This document shows, one piece after another, positions 25,201-32,424 of a DNA stretch of 59,209 bases. A program made the translations under genes and the position numbers. Within the stretch, counting starts at the first letter, position 1. Every line of letters starts with the position of its first letter. The notes beneath the pieces are model-generated. The model saw only the letters and a list, made by a program, of their open reading frames with translations. It was not told the DNA's origin and made no database searches. The DNA is taken from the NCBI RefSeq assembly GCF_014654675.1, contig NZ_BNBC01000015.1:1-59209 (forward strand). The letters run 5' to 3'. The DNA is from Streptomyces spiralis (GTDB lineage: Bacteria; Actinomycetota; Actinomycetes; Streptomycetales; Streptomycetaceae).

Positions 25201-25992
25201 GCGCTCGGGGCCGCCACCCTGGAGGAGCGCAGCGGCCTGGTCCGCTACGACGGCGGGACGCACCCCACCCTGAACTGGTTCAAGCCCGTCTGGCACCCCT
25301 GGCTGGGCACCGGACTCGGCTGGGGACAGCAGCGGGCCGGGAACCAGCTCCAGTTCAACGCGCCCGGCTGGGGCGACTCCGGCCCCGACCACACCGGCTT
25401 CGGCGACGTGTGGAGCGAGGACAGCGGAATGACCCAGACGACCACGGTCTACGTGGACGGCGAGCAGGCCGACCGGCGGAACGGCTCGGGCGCGTACGTG
25501 TGGGACGCGCCGGCCGACGAGCACACGTACAAGCTCGTCACGGACACCGCGCTCGACACCGCGCACTTCAAGCTCGCCACCCAGGGGCACGCCGAGTGGA
25601 CGTTCCGGTCGTCGGCCACCCCCGAGGACCACTGGACCGCGCTGCCCCTGATCAACCTCGCCTTCGACCTCGACACCGACCTCGCGGGCCTGCTGAAGGC
25701 CGGCGGGCGGGTCCCGGTCGGCCTGCACGCCGAGTACGTGGCGGGCGCGCCGGGCACCGGGACCATCGGCGCCGGGAAGCTGGAGGTGTCGTACGACGGG
25801 GGCGCGACCTGGCGGACGGTCGGGCTCACCGGCGAGCACGGCGGCGGGGGAGGGCAGGGCGAGCAGGCCTCGTGGCACGGCAGCCTGACCGTGCCCCGGG
25901 GCGCGGCCACCGTCTCACTGCGCGCCTCCGCGAGCGACGACCGGGGCGGTTCGGTACGGCAGGAGATCGTCCGGGCCGTGGGGGTGAGGTAG
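22252..25992 (+). CDS. Secreted S8 subtilisin-like serine protease, 1246 aa
   Basis: A very large extracellular subtilase. A signal peptide (RRATLLSSLLSAGLVTALLPMGQAAA) is followed by a propeptide of about 200 residues and the S8 domain. The catalytic triad is Asp249 (VAVLDTGVD), His281 (NGHGTHV) and Ser454 (MSGTSMATPHVAG), with oxyanion Asn379 (AAGN). Downstream are beta-sandwich modules, one starting ITATGSADLGFYRW, a protease-associated-like region around VLARLADGTEPAALAQ, and a long C-terminal part of about 500 residues with no recognised domain, ending in a beta-rich module. There is no LPXTG or membrane anchor, so it is probably released. It is single-gene, divergent from mbl. Substrate and maturation are unknown. 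Confidence 0.92.
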   Translation: MSRGPGGRRATLLSSLLSAGLVTALLPMGQAAAQQAAARQNTAPRTEAGTPGNARSVTLVTGDKVTVTDLGGGKKTVSVRRPQGATGAVRTQVANGTVTVVPDEARPYLRAGRLDPRLFDVGELLRQGLGDASTGELPLIVTYGKNARMATPRGAERTRNLASVHGAAVKAGKGRVFWREFTGRDDDRGRTPHGTSQDGRSLAPANGIDKVWLDGRVTAAMADSNAQIGTPTAWEAGLTGKGVTVAVLDTGVDTSHPDLAGRVSRTRSFVDGEDVADRNGHGTHVTSTVGGSGAASDGREKGVAPDATLAVGKVLDDQGSGSESQIIAGMEWAARDVHARIVSMSLGSTDPSDGTDPMAQAVNTLTEETGALFVIAAGNTGAPSSIGSPAAADDALTVGAVDSADQAAYFTSAGPRFGDNALKPDLSAPGVDILAARSQLTEGSGYYTSMSGTSMATPHVAGVAALLAQEHPDWSGARIKDALMSSSRQLDASAYVLGAGRLSVPDAVDARITATGSADLGFYRWPYPANKPVTRTLTYTNSSDQDVRLALSVRGAPDGVATLADSTLTVPAHGTASTTVTGDGAKAEVGDTSGQIVASAAGTPVAHTAFGLVKEDERYTLTVHVKDRDGAAAAADLAVQQLAAGTDPFPVHVGDLGTLELRLKPGTYSVTSFLDVRGSHGADSLGLGFLAAPEITLDRDREITLDGRRLREIRADVSRRTETRQLLMEYDRNAGGSDLFDAVQVPLAYDSVFAAPTAPVKQGTFEYRTVWRLGKPLLEVKGVGDAVVQPGGTLVEGRSRLPLVDVGAGDFTGQDVRGKAVLARLADGTEPAALAQAAQDAGAKALFVTDDAPGRLTAWWGTDDNADRPLQIATVDAADAARLRTAREVDMTGTRDTPYVYDLADGHPGAIPDRDLTYAPTGRRLATVRARFHAAQPAEGGEFRYSITDTFPIGLGFQERIDYPAERTDYVSTGPGQLWHESVALGAATLEERSGLVRYDGGTHPTLNWFKPVWHPWLGTGLGWGQQRAGNQLQFNAPGWGDSGPDHTGFGDVWSEDSGMTQTTTVYVDGEQADRRNGSGAYVWDAPADEHTYKLVTDTALDTAHFKLATQGHAEWTFRSSATPEDHWTALPLINLAFDLDTDLAGLLKAGGRVPVGLHAEYVAGAPGTGTIGAGKLEVSYDGGATWRTVGLTGEHGGGGGQGEQASWHGSLTVPRGAATVSLRASASDDRGGSVRQEIVRAVGVR

Positions 25993-26017
25993 GCCCGGAC
26001 CACCGCCCGGACCACCG

Positions 26018-27454
26018 TCAGGTCGCGTCCGGATCGCCGACGACCGGCACCACCCCCCGGACCACTCCGAGCTCCACCAGGTCCTGCGGCCGGATCCGCA
26101 GCTGTTCGGCCGTGGTCGGTGCCTGGTCCGGCGGGCGTTTGAGTATGGCGGCGGCCAGCTCGGGCGCGATCACCGAGAAGTAGCTGTCGGGCGTGGCCCA
26201 GGTGTTGCCGGGCGCGGCCAGGGCCAGGGCCCCGCCCGAACCGCCCTCGCCGATCACCAGGGTGGTGATCGGCGTCCGGGCGGCCGCCACCGCGCCGAAC
26301 AGCTCGGCGATCGCGGCGCCGACCCCCTGCCGCTCCGCCTCGGCGTCGTTCGCGGCACCCGGGGTGTCCACCAGGGTCAGCACCGGGATCCCGAGCCGGT
26401 CCGCGAGGCGGATCAGCCGCGTGGCGGTGCGGTACCCGGCGGGGCGGGTGGCGGTGCCGGTCTGCGCGGCGTAGGCGACGGTACGGCCGTCGTGTTCGCC
26501 GAACCCGCAGAGCATCCCGTCGTCCGTGCCGCCGCAGCGGTCGCCGCGCAGGGCCACCCGCCGGGTCAAGCAGGAGTCCAGGTAGCGCTCGGCGCGCGGG
26601 CGTTCGGGGGAGCGGGCCCGCCGGACGGCGTCCCAGCCGGTTGCGGGAAGTCCGGTGGCGGGAAGGCCAGTGATGGGAAGCCCGGTGGTGGGAAGGCCGG
26701 TCGCGGACCCGGTGGGGGATCCGGATCCGGTCGCGGGCCCTGTCGTGGGCAGGCCGCGCGGCGGGGCGACGGCGGCCGTCGACGGCCGCGAAAGCAGCCG
26801 CAGCCACAGCCCCAGCGTCGCCCGCAGCTCCTCCGGCCGCACCACGGCGTCCACCGAGCCCGCGGCCATCTGCGCCTCGGCCCGGTAGGCCGCGGGGTCG
26901 GCGTCCGCCGGCCGCACCCGGGAGCCGGCGAAGGCGACCTGGGCGCCGGGCAGGGCGAGGATCACGTCCGCGCCCGCACCCAGGGTTGCCCAGCCGCCGC
27001 CCGTCGTCGGGTCGCGCACCACCGCGATCTGCGGCAGTCCGGCCGCCCGGGTGAGCGCGGACTGCCGGGCCACCCGCTGCAACTGGGTCAGGGCGAGCAT
27101 GCCTTCCTGCATGCGGCTGCCCCCGGTGGCGACCAGCGGCACGACCGGAAGGCGGTGCTCGCGGGCGTGGGCGTACGCCGCCTCCAGACGGTCGCCGGTG
27201 CGCCGGCCCAGCGAGCCGCCGAGGAAGCCGAACTCGAAGGCGATCAGCACGGCTTGGGTGCCCTCGATGCGCGCGGTGCCGCACACCACGGACTCCTGCT
27301 CGCCGGTGCGCTCGGCGGCGCGTGCCCGCGAGGCGTCGTAGCCCTCCCAGCCGAGCGGCCCGTCGGGCTCCGACTCCCTTGCGGGTGGGGCGAGTTCGCG
27401 GAAGTCCTCGCTGACGAGGGCGATGGCCTGCCGGGCCGAGAGACGCTCAGCCAT
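26018..27454 (-). CDS. Fused beta/alpha acyl-CoA carboxylase carboxyltransferase
   Basis: A 478-aa protein uniting an AccD-like N-half (FEFGFLGGSLGRRTGDRL, VATGGSRMQEGMLALTQLQ, DPTTGGGWATLGAGAD) with an AccA-like C-half (GGTDDGMLCGFGEHDG, LVDTPGAANDAEAERQGVG, IGEGGSGGALALA). The AccD zinc ribbon is missing. The halves are joined by a Thr/Gly/Pro linker with four LPxTG pentapeptides in a row. Its ATG overlaps the matB stop by 8 bases (ATGGCTGA), so it is coupled to a malonyl-CoA synthetase. It could act as carboxyltransferase of an acyl-CoA carboxylase, or on malonyl-CoA as a decarboxylase. No biotin carboxylase or carrier gene is nearby, so the direction is undecided. Confidence 0.82.
   Translation of the reverse strand: MAERLSARQAIALVSEDFRELAPPARESEPDGPLGWEGYDASRARAAERTGEQESVVCGTARIEGTQAVLIAFEFGFLGGSLGRRTGDRLEAAYAHAREHRLPVVPLVATGGSRMQEGMLALTQLQRVARQSALTRAAGLPQIAVVRDPTTGGGWATLGAGADVILALPGAQVAFAGSRVRPADADPAAYRAEAQMAAGSVDAVVRPEELRATLGLWLRLLSRPSTAAVAPPRGLPTTGPATGSGSPTGSATGLPTTGLPITGLPATGLPATGWDAVRRARSPERPRAERYLDSCLTRRVALRGDRCGGTDDGMLCGFGEHDGRTVAYAAQTGTATRPAGYRTATRLIRLADRLGIPVLTLVDTPGAANDAEAERQGVGAAIAELFGAVAAARTPITTLVIGEGGSGGALALAAPGNTWATPDSYFSVIAPELAAAILKRPPDQAPTTAEQLRIRPQDLVELGVVRGVVPVVGDPDAT
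26645..26704 (-). repeat. Four 15-bp tandem repeats inside the carboxyltransferase linker
   Basis: Units beginning GGGAAG start at 26645, 26660, 26675 and 26690; on the coding strand they encode xTGLP pentapeptides. The repeats keep the reading frame and lie between the two carboxyltransferase halves, so copy number changes would only alter linker length. Confidence 0.85.
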
Positions 27455-28904
27455 GCGTCAGCGCCCGCTTCATGATCTTGCCCATGTCGTTGCGGGGGAG
27501 TTCACCGAGGAGATGGAGGACCCGGGGCCGCTTGTGCGGGGCGAGCCGCCGGGCGACATGGTCGGCCAGCTCCTCCAGCTCGGGCGGGGACTGCGGATCG
27601 GCCGGGACGATCCATGCGACGATCCGCTCACCGAGGTCGGCGTCGGGCTCCCCGGTGACGGCGGCCTCGCGGACCGCGGGGTGTTCGAGGAGCGCGTTCT
27701 CGATCTCACCCGCGCCGATCTTGTAACCGCCGCTCTTGATCAGGTCGGTGGCCTTGCGCCCGACGATGCGGACGTAGCCGTCGGGGTCGCGCACCGCCAT
27801 GTCCCCGGTTCGGAAGAATCCGTCGGCGGTGAAGGCGGCGGCCGTCGCGTCCGGCCGGTTCAGGTACTCGGTGAACAGGTTCGGCCCGCGCACCTGGATC
27901 TCGCCGACCGTCTCACCGTCGTACGCCGTGATCGCCGTGCCGTCCTCCTCCACCAGCCGCAGCTCCACGCCCGGCAGCGGGACCCCGACCGTGCCGGCCC
28001 GCGCCTCGCCGTCGGCGCGCACGCTGGTGTTCATCAGGGTCTCGGTCATGCCGTACCGCTCGATCACCCGCCGCCCGGTGGCGGCCGCGATCCGCTCGTG
28101 GTCGTGCACGGGCAGGGCGGCGGACCCGGAGACCAGCAGCCGCGCCCCGGCGAGCGCCTTGGCGAGCTCGGGATCCCCGGGCAGTGCCTCCGCGATCCGG
28201 TGGTACATCGTGGGCACGCCGAAGAGCATGGTCGCCCCGGCGTTCAGCTCCCGCGCCGCCCCCTCGGTGGTGAAACGCCCCAGGTGCCGTACGGACCCTC
28301 CGCGCCGCAGCGGACCGAGGACGCCCAGCACCAGCCCGTGCACGTGGAACAGCGGCAGCCCGTGCACCAGCACGTCCTCGCCCGTCCACTGCCAGGCGTC
28401 GGCGAGGGCGTCCAGGGTGGTGGCGACGGCCCGGCGCGGGATGACGGCGCCCTTGGGCGGCCCGGTGGTGCCGGAGGTGTAGACGACCAGGGCGGGGTCG
28501 CCGTCGCCGTGGTGCTCCTCGGAGAGGTCCCCGGGAACGGGACCCCGTCCGCCGACCTCCACGTCGATGCGCTCCAGGCCCGCCGACGCGGCGGGAAGCG
28601 CCTCACCGGCGCCCGCCAGCACGGCCGAGGGCGCGCTGTCACCGAGGATGTGACCGAGCTCCTTCTCCCCGGACTTCGGGTTCAGCGGCACGGCGGCGGC
28701 CCCGGCCAGCAGCACGCCGACCACGGCCACGGCCGTCTGCGGCGTCGGCGTCGCCCACACGGCGACCCTCTCCCGCCCCCGCACCCGCTCGGCGACGGCC
28801 CCGGCCGCCGCCGCGAGCTCCGCATACGTCAACGACCGATCACCGAACCGCAGGGCGGCTCGCGCCCCCGGATCACCCGTCAGGGCCGGAAAGAGGGAGG
28901 ACAC
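27447..28904 (-). CDS. matB: Malonyl-CoA synthetase
   Basis: A 485-aa member of the ANL superfamily that activates malonate, and often methylmalonate, to the CoA thioester through an adenylate. The ATP-binding P-loop is LVVYTSGTTGPPKGAV; the core adenylation motif is YGMTETLMNTS; GYVRIVGRKATDLIKSGGYKIG is the hinge and substrate loop; and NDMGKIMKRAL carries the catalytic lysine. Very large stretches match the structurally characterised S. coelicolor MatB from memory, including the malonate-binding arginine region. The GTG at 28904 has AGGAG 8 bases upstream. It is coupled to the carboxyltransferase downstream. The product feeds fatty acid and polyketide synthesis as extender unit. Confidence 0.93.
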   Translation of the reverse strand: MSSLFPALTGDPGARAALRFGDRSLTYAELAAAAGAVAERVRGRERVAVWATPTPQTAVAVVGVLLAGAAAVPLNPKSGEKELGHILGDSAPSAVLAGAGEALPAASAGLERIDVEVGGRGPVPGDLSEEHHGDGDPALVVYTSGTTGPPKGAVIPRRAVATTLDALADAWQWTGEDVLVHGLPLFHVHGLVLGVLGPLRRGGSVRHLGRFTTEGAARELNAGATMLFGVPTMYHRIAEALPGDPELAKALAGARLLVSGSAALPVHDHERIAAATGRRVIERYGMTETLMNTSVRADGEARAGTVGVPLPGVELRLVEEDGTAITAYDGETVGEIQVRGPNLFTEYLNRPDATAAAFTADGFFRTGDMAVRDPDGYVRIVGRKATDLIKSGGYKIGAGEIENALLEHPAVREAAVTGEPDADLGERIVAWIVPADPQSPPELEELADHVARRLAPHKRPRVLHLLGELPRNDMGKIMKRALTHG

Positions 28905-29117
28905 GCGGCGGACTCCTAGTGGCTCTCGTGCTGACCGATGGACGACACCACCGTCCTACCCCACGGCCGGCTCGGTTCGTCGCCGGCGGGGCGTGGAGCC
29001 GGTCACGTCCTGCCGCCGTGCGGGAGTCGCCGGTCAAGGCGGGTGCGGTGGTTCCGGGGGGCGGTTGTTAGCGTGCGGGGGCCGCACTTCGGACCGTGTC
29101 AGGAAGAGGAGCCCGCC

Positions 29118-30017
29118 GTGCCCCGTGTCGCACTCGCCACCTACGACCCCCGGACCGGGCCGAGCAAGGACCGCGATCTTCCCGTGCTGGTGCGGGCCCT
29201 GCGGGATGCCGGAGCCGAGGCCGAGGCCGTGCCCTGGGACGACGAGAGCGCCGACTGGGCGGCGTTCGACCTCGTCGTCATACGCTCGACCTGGGACTAC
29301 AGCTGGCGGGCCGCCGAGTTCACGGCATGGGCCGAGAAGTGCGGGCAGGTGACCCGGATCGCCAATCCGGTCGACGTCGTGCGCTGGAACGCGGACAAGC
29401 GCTACCTCGGAGACCTCGCCGCGGCCGGTGTGCCGGTCGTCCCGACGCGCTACCTCGCCCCCGGACAGAACCCCGGTCAGACCCTCGGTGTCGACGACCT
29501 TCCCGGCGACCGCGAATTCGTCGTCAAGCCGGTCTTCGGGGCCGGTGCCCGGTTCGCCGCCCGGTACACGCCCGGGGAGCGGGAGACGGCCGTCGCCCAG
29601 GTGGCGCGGATGCACGCGGAGGGGCTGACCGCGATGGTGCAGCCCTACCTGACCCGCATCGACGTCAGCGGGGAGCGGGCGCTGCAGTTCTTCGGCGGCC
29701 GGCTGCTGCACGCCAGCCGCAAGCGGGCCGTGCTGTCGCCCGGGACCGCCTACGACGCCGACAAGGTGGCCCACCCGGACCTGGAGCCCTGGACCCCGAC
29801 GGCCGCCGAACTCGCCGTCGCCGAGCGGGCCCTGGCCGCCGTGCCGGACACTCCCGAGCTGCTCTACGCCCGTGTGGACCTGGTGGACGGGGAGGACGGC
29901 GCACCGCGCGTGATGGAGCTGGAACTGGTCGAGCCGAACCTGTTCCTGTGGCTGCACCCGACGTCGCTGCCGACGGTGGTGGACGCGATCCTGGACGCGG
30001 CCGCCGCTACCGGCTGA
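29118..30017 (+). CDS. ATP-grasp domain protein (RimK/glutathione-synthetase-like)
   Basis: A 299-aa protein. The N-terminal pre-ATP-grasp region (RVALATYDPRTGPSKDRDLPVL … DLVVIRSTWDYSWRAAEF) is followed by an ATP-grasp fold: FVVKPVFGAGARFAARY supplies the ATP-binding lysine, and ARVDLVDGEDGAPRVMELELVEPNLF the metal-binding acidic residues. This subgroup is usually annotated as glutathione-synthase-like or 'hypothetical ATP-grasp'. It would ligate a carboxylate to an amine or thiol, with unknown substrates. The GTG at 29118 follows AAGAGGAG. It is divergent from matB and ends 12 bases from an opposing gene. Confidence 0.8.
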   Translation: MPRVALATYDPRTGPSKDRDLPVLVRALRDAGAEAEAVPWDDESADWAAFDLVVIRSTWDYSWRAAEFTAWAEKCGQVTRIANPVDVVRWNADKRYLGDLAAAGVPVVPTRYLAPGQNPGQTLGVDDLPGDREFVVKPVFGAGARFAARYTPGERETAVAQVARMHAEGLTAMVQPYLTRIDVSGERALQFFGGRLLHASRKRAVLSPGTAYDADKVAHPDLEPWTPTAAELAVAERALAAVPDTPELLYARVDLVDGEDGAPRVMELELVEPNLFLWLHPTSLPTVVDAILDAAAATG

Positions 30018-30029
30018 CCTGCCGTCCCC

Positions 30030-30623
30030 TCACCCGCTGACCCGTGTCCGCTGGAGCAGGCCCCAGGTGAACTCCGCGACCACCTCACGTCGCACGCCCT
30101 GCGCGTCGGGGGCCGTGAAGGCGAGCCCCCACCGGGTGGGCGCCGTGCCTTCCAGGGGGCGGGCCGGGGCGAAGGCGCGGGCGGCCTCGTCGACCGTGCA
30201 GGACCAGGCGGTGAGGTCGTCGAGGGTGCGCAGTGACGGCGGTTCGGCTCCCGGGGCGCGGACCAGCCACTCGTTCCAGACCTGGCCGTTCGGCCCGGCC
30301 AGCACCTCGAAGCGCAGGCCGGGCCAGAGGGGCAGGGGCCACTGCCGGGCCTCGCAGTCCAGGTCGCCGATCCGGCGGGTCGCCGTCGACTCGGGCGCCC
30401 CCAGGACGGAGCGGTAGCGGGAGGCGGCCGAACGGGTTCTCGGTGAGCGGACCATCGCCTGCCAGCGCTTGTTGGCCTCCCGCATCCGGGCGATGGACAC
30501 GCCCAGGGTGTGGCGGGCGTCCTCCACCAGGTCCGGATTGTGGTCGGCCATGCGGCGCAGCAGCACCAGCTGGAAGTCGAGCGGGGTGAAGGGCGCGGGC
30601 GTCGAGGCGGGCATGGACACCAT
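30030..30623 (-). CDS. Conserved hypothetical protein, unknown function
   Basis: About 197 aa. The N-terminal third (FTPLDFQLVLLRRMADHNPDLVEDARHTLG) is helical, the middle has a tryptophan-rich segment (ARQWPLPLWPGLRFEVL, NGQVWNEWLVR), and the C-terminus is beta-rich (REVVAEFTWGLLQRTRV). There is no signal peptide or membrane helix. I do not recognise a family. ATG 30623 and ATG 30614 are both possible starts with weak ribosome sites. The upstream region holds three 23-bp direct repeats. It converges on the ATP-grasp gene and diverges from the IclR gene. Confidence 0.65.
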   Translation of the reverse strand: MVSMPASTPAPFTPLDFQLVLLRRMADHNPDLVEDARHTLGVSIARMREANKRWQAMVRSPRTRSAASRYRSVLGAPESTATRRIGDLDCEARQWPLPLWPGLRFEVLAGPNGQVWNEWLVRAPGAEPPSLRTLDDLTAWSCTVDEAARAFAPARPLEGTAPTRWGLAFTAPDAQGVRREVVAEFTWGLLQRTRVSG

Positions 30624-30632
30624 CGTCGCCCA

Positions 30633-30701
30633 CGGTGGTCGCACCCGTTCGCCCTCGGTGGTCGCAACGGTTCGCCCTCGGTGGTCGCACCCATTGCCCG
30701 C
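30633..30701. repeat. Three 23-bp direct repeats upstream of the hypothetical gene
   Basis: Copies start at 30633, 30656 and 30679, each opening CGGTGGTCGCA and continuing with a variable core and TTCGCCC or a close form. The period is exactly 23 bp, a little over two helical turns. They lie 9-78 bases upstream of the minus-strand start at 30623 and in the promoter region shared with the IclR gene. Confidence 0.85.
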
Positions 30702-30741
30702 CCACCTCACTCTGGCTAGCCTGTGTTCGTGATGCCGACCG

Positions 30742-30762
30742 CCTGTTGAAATCTCGAACAGG
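30742..30762. promoter_or_regulatory. Palindrome upstream of the IclR gene (probable operator)
   Basis: CCTGTT (30742-30747) and AACAGG (30757-30762) flank GAAATCTCG, forming a 21-bp near-palindrome 26 bases before the IclR GTG. The central GAAAT/TCGAAC resembles the TTCGAWAT elements found before the sugar genes further right. An autoregulatory IclR operator is the likely reading. Confidence 0.6.
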
Positions 30763-30788
30763 CCTGGATTCAAGGGAGGGGGCCGGTC

Positions 30789-31562
30789 GTGGGACGTCTC
30801 GTACCAGCCGTGACCCGGGCTCTCGACATACTGGAGCTGTTCCTCGACGGGGACGGGACGCTCTCCGCCCCCGACATCGTGCGCAAGCTCCAGCTGCCGC
30901 GCACGACGGTGCACGAGCTGGTCACCACGCTCGCCGCCCGCCAGTACATCGTGCCGGTGACCGGTCAGCCCGGACGCTACCGGCTCGGCGTTCGCCCGTA
31001 CCAGCTCGGCAGCCGCTACGCCGAGCAGCTCGACCTCGCCGCCGAGGGCCAGCAGGTCGCCCGGTCGGTCGCCGAGACCTGCGACGAGACCGTCCATGTG
31101 GCGATCCTGGAGCACACCGACGTCATCTACATCGCCAAGGTCGACTCCACGCACGCCGTGCGCATGGTCTCGGCGGCCGGCCGCCGCCTCCCGGCGCACT
31201 GCACCTCGGTCGGCAAGATGCTGCTCGCCTCCCTCCCCGAGCCGGAGCTCGCCGCGCGCGTCCCGGACGACGCCGAACTGGTCGCGATGACCCCCAACAG
31301 CATCACCGACCCGGCCGCCCTGCGCGAGGCCCTGACCGAGATCAGGCAGCGCGGCCTGGCCGTGGAGAGCCGAGAGTCCAACCCGGACGTGAGCTGCGTG
31401 GCCGCCCCGGTGCGCGACCGCACCGGGCAGGTGGTCGCGGCCCTGTCCATCTCCGTCCCCATGATCCGCTGGAGCGACGAACGCCTGGCCGAGCTGGAGC
31501 AGCTGGCCGTGAAGGGCGCCGCCGAGCTGTCGGAGCGCCTCGGACACAGGAGCGTGGCATGA
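30789..31562 (+). CDS. IclR-family transcriptional regulator
   Basis: A 257-aa regulator. The N-terminal winged helix (VTRALDILELFLDGDGTLSAPDIVRKLQLPRTTVHELVTTLAA) is followed by the IclR effector-binding GAF-like domain (GQQVARSVAETCDETVHVAIL … LPAHCTSVGKMLLASLP). GTG 30789 has GGGAGGGGG upstream. Its stop overlaps the start of the SMP-30 gene (ATGA), so it is cotranslated with a sugar lactonase. IclR proteins next to SMP-30 lactonases generally sense a sugar acid or lactone. A palindrome in its own promoter and similar motifs before sugar genes 6-25 kb away suggest it governs a dispersed regulon. Confidence 0.92.
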   Translation: MGRLVPAVTRALDILELFLDGDGTLSAPDIVRKLQLPRTTVHELVTTLAARQYIVPVTGQPGRYRLGVRPYQLGSRYAEQLDLAAEGQQVARSVAETCDETVHVAILEHTDVIYIAKVDSTHAVRMVSAAGRRLPAHCTSVGKMLLASLPEPELAARVPDDAELVAMTPNSITDPAALREALTEIRQRGLAVESRESNPDVSCVAAPVRDRTGQVVAALSISVPMIRWSDERLAELEQLAVKGAAELSERLGHRSVA

Positions 31563-32416
31563 CGACGACGTACGACGTTCACGAGGTCGCGGTGCCCGCG
31601 CGGGCCGAACTGGGCGAGGGCCCGACGTGGGACCCGGCCACCGGCCGGCTGATCTGGGTCGACATCCTCTCCTCCCGGGTGCACACCTACGACCCGGCGT
31701 CGGGCGCGCGCACGGTCCGCAGGACCGAGCAGCACGTCGGCGCGGCCAAGCCGCGCACCGGCGGCGGGCTGGTGCTGAACCTGCGCGACGGGGTGGGCCT
31801 GGTCGACCCCGACGGCGGCTTCCGCTGGCTGCACCGCGACCCGGTGCCCGGCCGCCGCGGCAACGACGCCGCCGTGGCGCCGGACGGCTCCCTGTGGGCG
31901 GGCACGATGCGCTACGACGAGACCCCGGGCGGCGGCACGCTGACCCGCCTGACCGGCGACGGCGCGGCGGAGACGGTCCTGGACGACGTGACGGTCAGCA
32001 ACGGGACCGGCTGGAGCCCCGACGGCCGTCTGATGTACTACATCGACACGCCGACCCGCCGCATCGACGTGTTCGACTTCGCCGACGGCCGGGCCGTGAA
32101 CCGGCGGCAGTTCGCGCGGGTGGAGGAGGACGCAGGCTTCCCGGACGGCCTGACGGTCGACGCCGAGGGCTGCGTCTGGGTGGCCCTGTGGGACGGCGGG
32201 GCGGTGCGCCGCTACACCCCGGCCGGCGAACTGGACCGCGTCCTCACCCTCCCCGTCCCCCGCCCCACGGCCTGCGCCTTCGGCGGCCCCACCCTGACCG
32301 ACCTCTACGTCACCACCGCCCGCACGGGCCTGACGGCGCCCCACCCCCTCGCGGGCTCCCTGCTGGTGCTGCCGGGGGCGGGCCGGGGCCTGCCCCAGCC
32401 GGCCTTCGCGGGCTGA
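31559..32416 (+). CDS. SMP-30/gluconolactonase/LRE family sugar lactonase
   Basis: A 285-aa six-bladed beta-propeller. Metal-binding positions are visible as AELGEGPTWDPATGRLIWVDI (E), RGNDAAVAPDGSLWAGTM (N/D), TVSNGTGWSPDGRLMYYIDT (N) and FPDGLTVDAEGCVWVALWDGG (D). Enzymes of this group hydrolyse aldonolactones such as L-arabino-, D-galactono- or gluconolactone to the aldonic acid. Overlap with the iclR stop by four bases indicates one mRNA. In this window it would act between the zinc dehydrogenase at 53 kb and the dehydratase at 54 kb, although it is 20 kb away. The substrate is inferred from context only. Confidence 0.88.
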   Translation: MTTTYDVHEVAVPARAELGEGPTWDPATGRLIWVDILSSRVHTYDPASGARTVRRTEQHVGAAKPRTGGGLVLNLRDGVGLVDPDGGFRWLHRDPVPGRRGNDAAVAPDGSLWAGTMRYDETPGGGTLTRLTGDGAAETVLDDVTVSNGTGWSPDGRLMYYIDTPTRRIDVFDFADGRAVNRRQFARVEEDAGFPDGLTVDAEGCVWVALWDGGAVRRYTPAGELDRVLTLPVPRPTACAFGGPTLTDLYVTTARTGLTAPHPLAGSLLVLPGAGRGLPQPAFAG

Positions 32417-32424
32417 CCCGCGGC

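Noticed and set aside
26645..26704. Sortase LPxTG anchoring signals
   Set aside because: They sit in the middle of a cytosolic enzyme without signal peptide, hydrophobic tail or terminal position.
30614..31547. Extension of the hypothetical gene at 30030 to a 505-aa protein
   Set aside because: The extra part is antisense to the IclR gene and the direct repeats; the true start lies at 30614-30623.
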